Assembly (NCBI GenBank): GCA_021740845.1 | Contig: JAIOYZ010000007.1 | Location: forward strand, 62,001 to 126,000 | DNA: 64,000 bases | Reading direction: 5' to 3' | Source: Bacteroidia bacterium | GTDB taxonomy: Bacteria; Bacteroidota; Bacteroidia; UKL13-3 | Part shown: positions 61,798 through 64,000 of the stretch, in pieces | How the letters are laid out: each line of letters opens with the position of its first letter | How positions within the stretch are numbered: the first letter of the stretch is position 1 | Notes under the pieces: generated by a model | Databases searched by the model: none | Seen by the model: only the letters and a program-made list of their open reading frames with translations | What the model was told of the DNA's origin: nothing | Program-made: the position numbers and the translations under genes

Positions 61798-63375
61798 TTA
61801 TTTTAAATGAAGGCTTCTCTTCAGTGCTTTTAACTCCTTATCGGTAAGCTCTCTCCACTCACCTCTTTTTAGCTGCCCTTTTTCTAACCCTGCATATAAA
61901 ACCCTATCCAGCTTATCTAAAGTATAACCCAAGTGCTCAAACATTCTATGAATTATTCGGTTTTTACCACTGTGGATTTCAACCCCAACGATTTCTTTGT
62001 TTTTAGGGTCTGGGCATGCTATTGCGTCTGGTCTAATAGGTCCATCTTCAAGCTCTACACCATTAGATAAAGTCCATAAATCTGCCGGTTTTAATGATTT
62101 GTTTAGGGTAGCTTTATAAACCTTTTTTATTTCATATTTCGGGTGCATCAAACGATTGGCTAATTCACCATCATTTGTCAATAGCAAAACACCTGTTGTA
62201 TTTCGATCTAATCGACCTACAGGGAAAATTCTTTCTTGGAGTTTACCGTGAAAAATATCCATAACGGTGTTTCTTCCTTCTGGGTCATCTGAAGTTGTAA
62301 TTGCATCTTTAGGTTTATTTAGAACAATATAAACCTTAGCCTCAACTGTTAGTTTTTCGCCATTAAACCTAACTACATCGCCAGATTTTACCTTTGTACC
62401 TAGCTCAGTAACCACAGTTCCATTTATGCTAACTAATCCCGCCCCTATTAATTCGTCTGCCTCTCTTCTAGAACAAACACCAGCATTTGAAATAAACCTA
62501 TTCACTCGAATCGATTCTCCAGATTTCAGTTCTTGTTCTGTTTGGCGCTCCTTCATCTGACTTTTCGATGTTGAAACAAATTCAGCAGGCTCATCCATTT
62601 TCACTTTTTTGCCTTTCGATCCTGGGTTCATAAACCTGAAATCAGTTTCTGGCTCACCTTTTCTAAATCTAGGTTTAAAGCCCTTTAATTCAGACTTTTT
62701 AGTAAACTTCCCTTTTCCTGGTCCATTTGTAGACAAATCATCCGTTTTTGAAAACCTCTTTTTAGGGCCATCTGTTTTTGAATAGCCGATTTCTTTTCCT
62801 CGAGCTGATGGTTTTTCAAAAGGAGTACTTGCTTTCCTTTCCTTGTAAGTATCTGCACTTCCGTATGCCTTCTTTTTCCTTAATGGCGTTTTTTCTGAAT
62901 CCTCCTTTTTGTATCCAGCAGACTTAAATCTTGGTTTAGTTTCGTTTCTTTCACCATCTTTTTTGTAAAAGGGCTTTTCATTTGAAAAACTCTTTCTATT
63001 TCGGTCTGAACCAAAACTTTTTTCTGGTTTCTCTACCCTAGTATAAGTTCTCTTAGGTGTGGTAGAATCAGGTCTTTGGGTACTAGATTTATATGCTCTT
63101 TTTAATGGTGTGGTTGATTCTGAGCCATCAGAAACTCTTTTGTAAGACCTTTTAACTGCACTGTTAAACCCATCGGAGCTTTGGCCTTTCCTCTCAACTT
63201 TTGGTCTTCCAACAAATTTTCCTGTCTTGGTTCTATTGTCGTTACTAGATGCTGATTTATATGATTTAGGTCTGTCTGAATTGGTCTTAGGGCCCTTTCC
63301 GAAAGGCTTATTTGTTCTAGGTTTCGCTCCTGAAGAAGGTCTTCCTGGTGTTTTGCTTGTACTTGGTCTTTTCAT
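61798..63375 (-). CDS. RsuA/RluB-family pseudouridine synthase with long basic N-terminal extension
   Basis: 525 aa. The first ~280 residues are low-complexity, rich in Lys, Ser, Arg, Gly and Thr, with repeated S-x-x-x-(T/S)-x-(K/R) and KRxY patterns, and should be disordered. The C-terminal ~245 residues are a complete enzyme: S4 domain (IRVNRFISNAGVCSRREADELI), catalytic segment FPVGRLDRNTTGVLLLTNDG with the nucleophile Asp, and later HSGKNRIIHRMFEHLG. It isomerises uridine in rRNA, most likely 23S (RluB/E/F-like). Family members of Bacteroidota often carry such tails, which probably bind rRNA. Confidence 0.93.
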   Translation of the reverse strand: MKRPSTSKTPGRPSSGAKPRTNKPFGKGPKTNSDRPKSYKSASSNDNRTKTGKFVGRPKVERKGQSSDGFNSAVKRSYKRVSDGSESTTPLKRAYKSSTQRPDSTTPKRTYTRVEKPEKSFGSDRNRKSFSNEKPFYKKDGERNETKPRFKSAGYKKEDSEKTPLRKKKAYGSADTYKERKASTPFEKPSARGKEIGYSKTDGPKKRFSKTDDLSTNGPGKGKFTKKSELKGFKPRFRKGEPETDFRFMNPGSKGKKVKMDEPAEFVSTSKSQMKERQTEQELKSGESIRVNRFISNAGVCSRREADELIGAGLVSINGTVVTELGTKVKSGDVVRFNGEKLTVEAKVYIVLNKPKDAITTSDDPEGRNTVMDIFHGKLQERIFPVGRLDRNTTGVLLLTNDGELANRLMHPKYEIKKVYKATLNKSLKPADLWTLSNGVELEDGPIRPDAIACPDPKNKEIVGVEIHSGKNRIIHRMFEHLGYTLDKLDRVLYAGLEKGQLKRGEWRELTDKELKALKRSLHLK

Positions 63376-63641
63376 TTGTTGAATTTCTACTCTTACTTCT
63401 TTGAATCCTTTAAAGCCAGCAACTGCGAATTGGACAAGAAAAATTGTTTTGTTTTTTTAGCCCACAAAGATAGCTATAGTTAAAGCATTTATCCTACTTT
63501 ATCCACAAAAAGACAAGGATATCCCCAAACTATTTTTCATTTACAATTTCAAATCGCGTAAAAGGTGAACAATAACTACTAAGTGACTCATTTCTCCCAA
63601 AGGCAATTCTTTTTTCGAACAAGGATTACTATGTTTGACCT
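63376..63641. other. Divergent intergenic region, 266 bp
   Basis: Contains a minus-strand -7-like box for the pseudouridine synthase (TATCTTTG, 63465-63472) and a plus-strand TATGTTTG at 63630-63637 just before the symporter ATG. A single perfect DnaA-box sequence (TTATCCACA, 63499-63507) stands alone. Confidence 0.5.
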
Positions 63642-64000
63642 ATGAAGGCTAAAAGACTATTAATTGCAACCCTCCTTGTATTGGGTTTATTTTCACTTTT
63701 ATTTATACTTAATCAAAATTTTTCAACCCAAATTCCGGGTGAAATATTTCAGATTTTAAAGTGGGTCGCACTCGGCCTTGCCACTTGGTTCGCAATAGAA
63801 AAGCAGAACCTAACCGCCTGGATACTGGTAGCAATGTTTATGGGTATTGCCTTAGGCAGTGACTTCCCAGAAATAAGCAAACCCTTGAAGGTTTTAAGTG
63901 ATATTTTCCTTAGGCTAATCAAAACGATTATTGCTCCTTTGCTTTTTAGTACACTTGTTGTTGGTATTGCGGGCCACTCCAACATTAAACAAGTTGGAAG
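63642..64000 (+). CDS. Dicarboxylate/amino acid:cation symporter (DAACS family), N-terminal part
   Basis: Cut by the window end, with at least 119 codons and no stop. Four hydrophobic segments are seen: LLIATLLVLGLFSLLFIL, LKWVALGLATWFA, LTAWILVAMFMGIALGS and LIKTIIAPLLFSTLVVGIAG. The last is the hallmark of GltP/DctA-type symporters (F-x-R-L-I-K-x-I-I-x-P-L-x-F). They take up glutamate, aspartate or C4-dicarboxylates with Na+ or H+. The -7-like TATGTTTG ends five bases before the ATG, so the leader would be nearly absent. Confidence 0.85.
   Translation, partial: MKAKRLLIATLLVLGLFSLLFILNQNFSTQIPGEIFQILKWVALGLATWFAIEKQNLTAWILVAMFMGIALGSDFPEISKPLKVLSDIFLRLIKTIIAPLLFSTLVVGIAGHSNIKQVG

Noticed and set aside
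63499-63507. Perfect DnaA-box sequence TTATCCACA, with another (as TGTGGATAA) at 13791-13799
   Set aside because: Only one box in the intergenic region and one inside a coding region; no cluster, no dnaA or other origin-linked genes. Not evidence for a replication origin.

Overview
This 64 kb window is chromosomal DNA from a low-GC (roughly one third G+C by eye) member of the Bacteroidota. The evidence is: promoters of the TTTG / TAnnTTTG type; the general absence of Shine-Dalgarno sequences; two proteins with type IX secretion C-terminal sorting domains (a Kazal-domain protein and an M1 peptidase); a TonB-dependent receptor; a DUF2723 (GT117-type) membrane glycosyltransferase; the ribosomal order rplM-rpsI-rpsB-tsf; and a carB that stops after its second ATP-grasp half. 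I cannot place it below phylum with confidence. No phage, insertion sequence, CRISPR array or rRNA operon is visible, and one tRNA (Ser-GGA) is present.

Layout. 1-6.2 kb: the end of a hybrid sensor kinase, a 1595-residue multi-PAS sensor kinase and a small secreted Kazal-domain protein, all tightly spaced on the plus strand. 6.2-9.9 kb: ribosomal proteins L13, S9 and S2, EF-Ts and UMP kinase. 9.9-17.4 kb, mostly minus strand: dxs, a universal stress protein, a PaaG-like enoyl-CoA hydratase, a PAP2-like membrane protein, RidA, a Rieske-like lipoprotein, a GNAT acetyltransferase and two 3-hydroxyacyl-CoA dehydrogenase family proteins. 17.4-22.7 kb: an IscA-type protein, S20, RadC, GtrA and carB. 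22.7-23.5 kb has no gene. 23.5-30 kb: a TPR protein, a TPP-riboswitch-controlled TonB receptor, a glycosyltransferase and a secreted M1 peptidase. 30-36.5 kb: tRNA-Ser, a short tandem repeat, a barrel protein, metG, a three-gene SPFH / membrane / ribbon-helix-helix cassette and a flavoprotein. 36.8-50.6 kb: DUF2723 protein, rlmB, an HTH protein, PhoD, an ArgD-like aminotransferase, isocitrate dehydrogenase, purQ, an AlbA_2 protein and a sodium:solute symporter. 50.7-64 kb: M28 peptidase, rhomboid, mutL, a GH3/serine-hydrolase fusion, an RRM protein, a lytic-transglycosylase-like protein with an apparently lost active site, gatA, tatA, a pseudouridine synthase, and the start of a dicarboxylate symporter.

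Most of the genes are housekeeping or envelope functions. The strongest unexplained signal is not a gene. A 10-bp near-palindrome, GGTTTGAACC (reverse complement GGTTCAAACC), occurs exactly 18 times, nine on each strand. Copies lie in different reading frames inside genes and are concentrated in intergenic DNA, often just after stop codons. The extended consensus is about TTCGGTTTGAACCAAAAT. It behaves like a genome-wide DNA-level signal, such as an uptake sequence or a highly iterated palindrome. The second signal is a 10-mer, TTTGTGATAT, present three times in the divergent metG / SPFH control region. Two copies form a perfect inverted repeat over the start of an operon whose last gene encodes a small ribbon-helix-helix protein.
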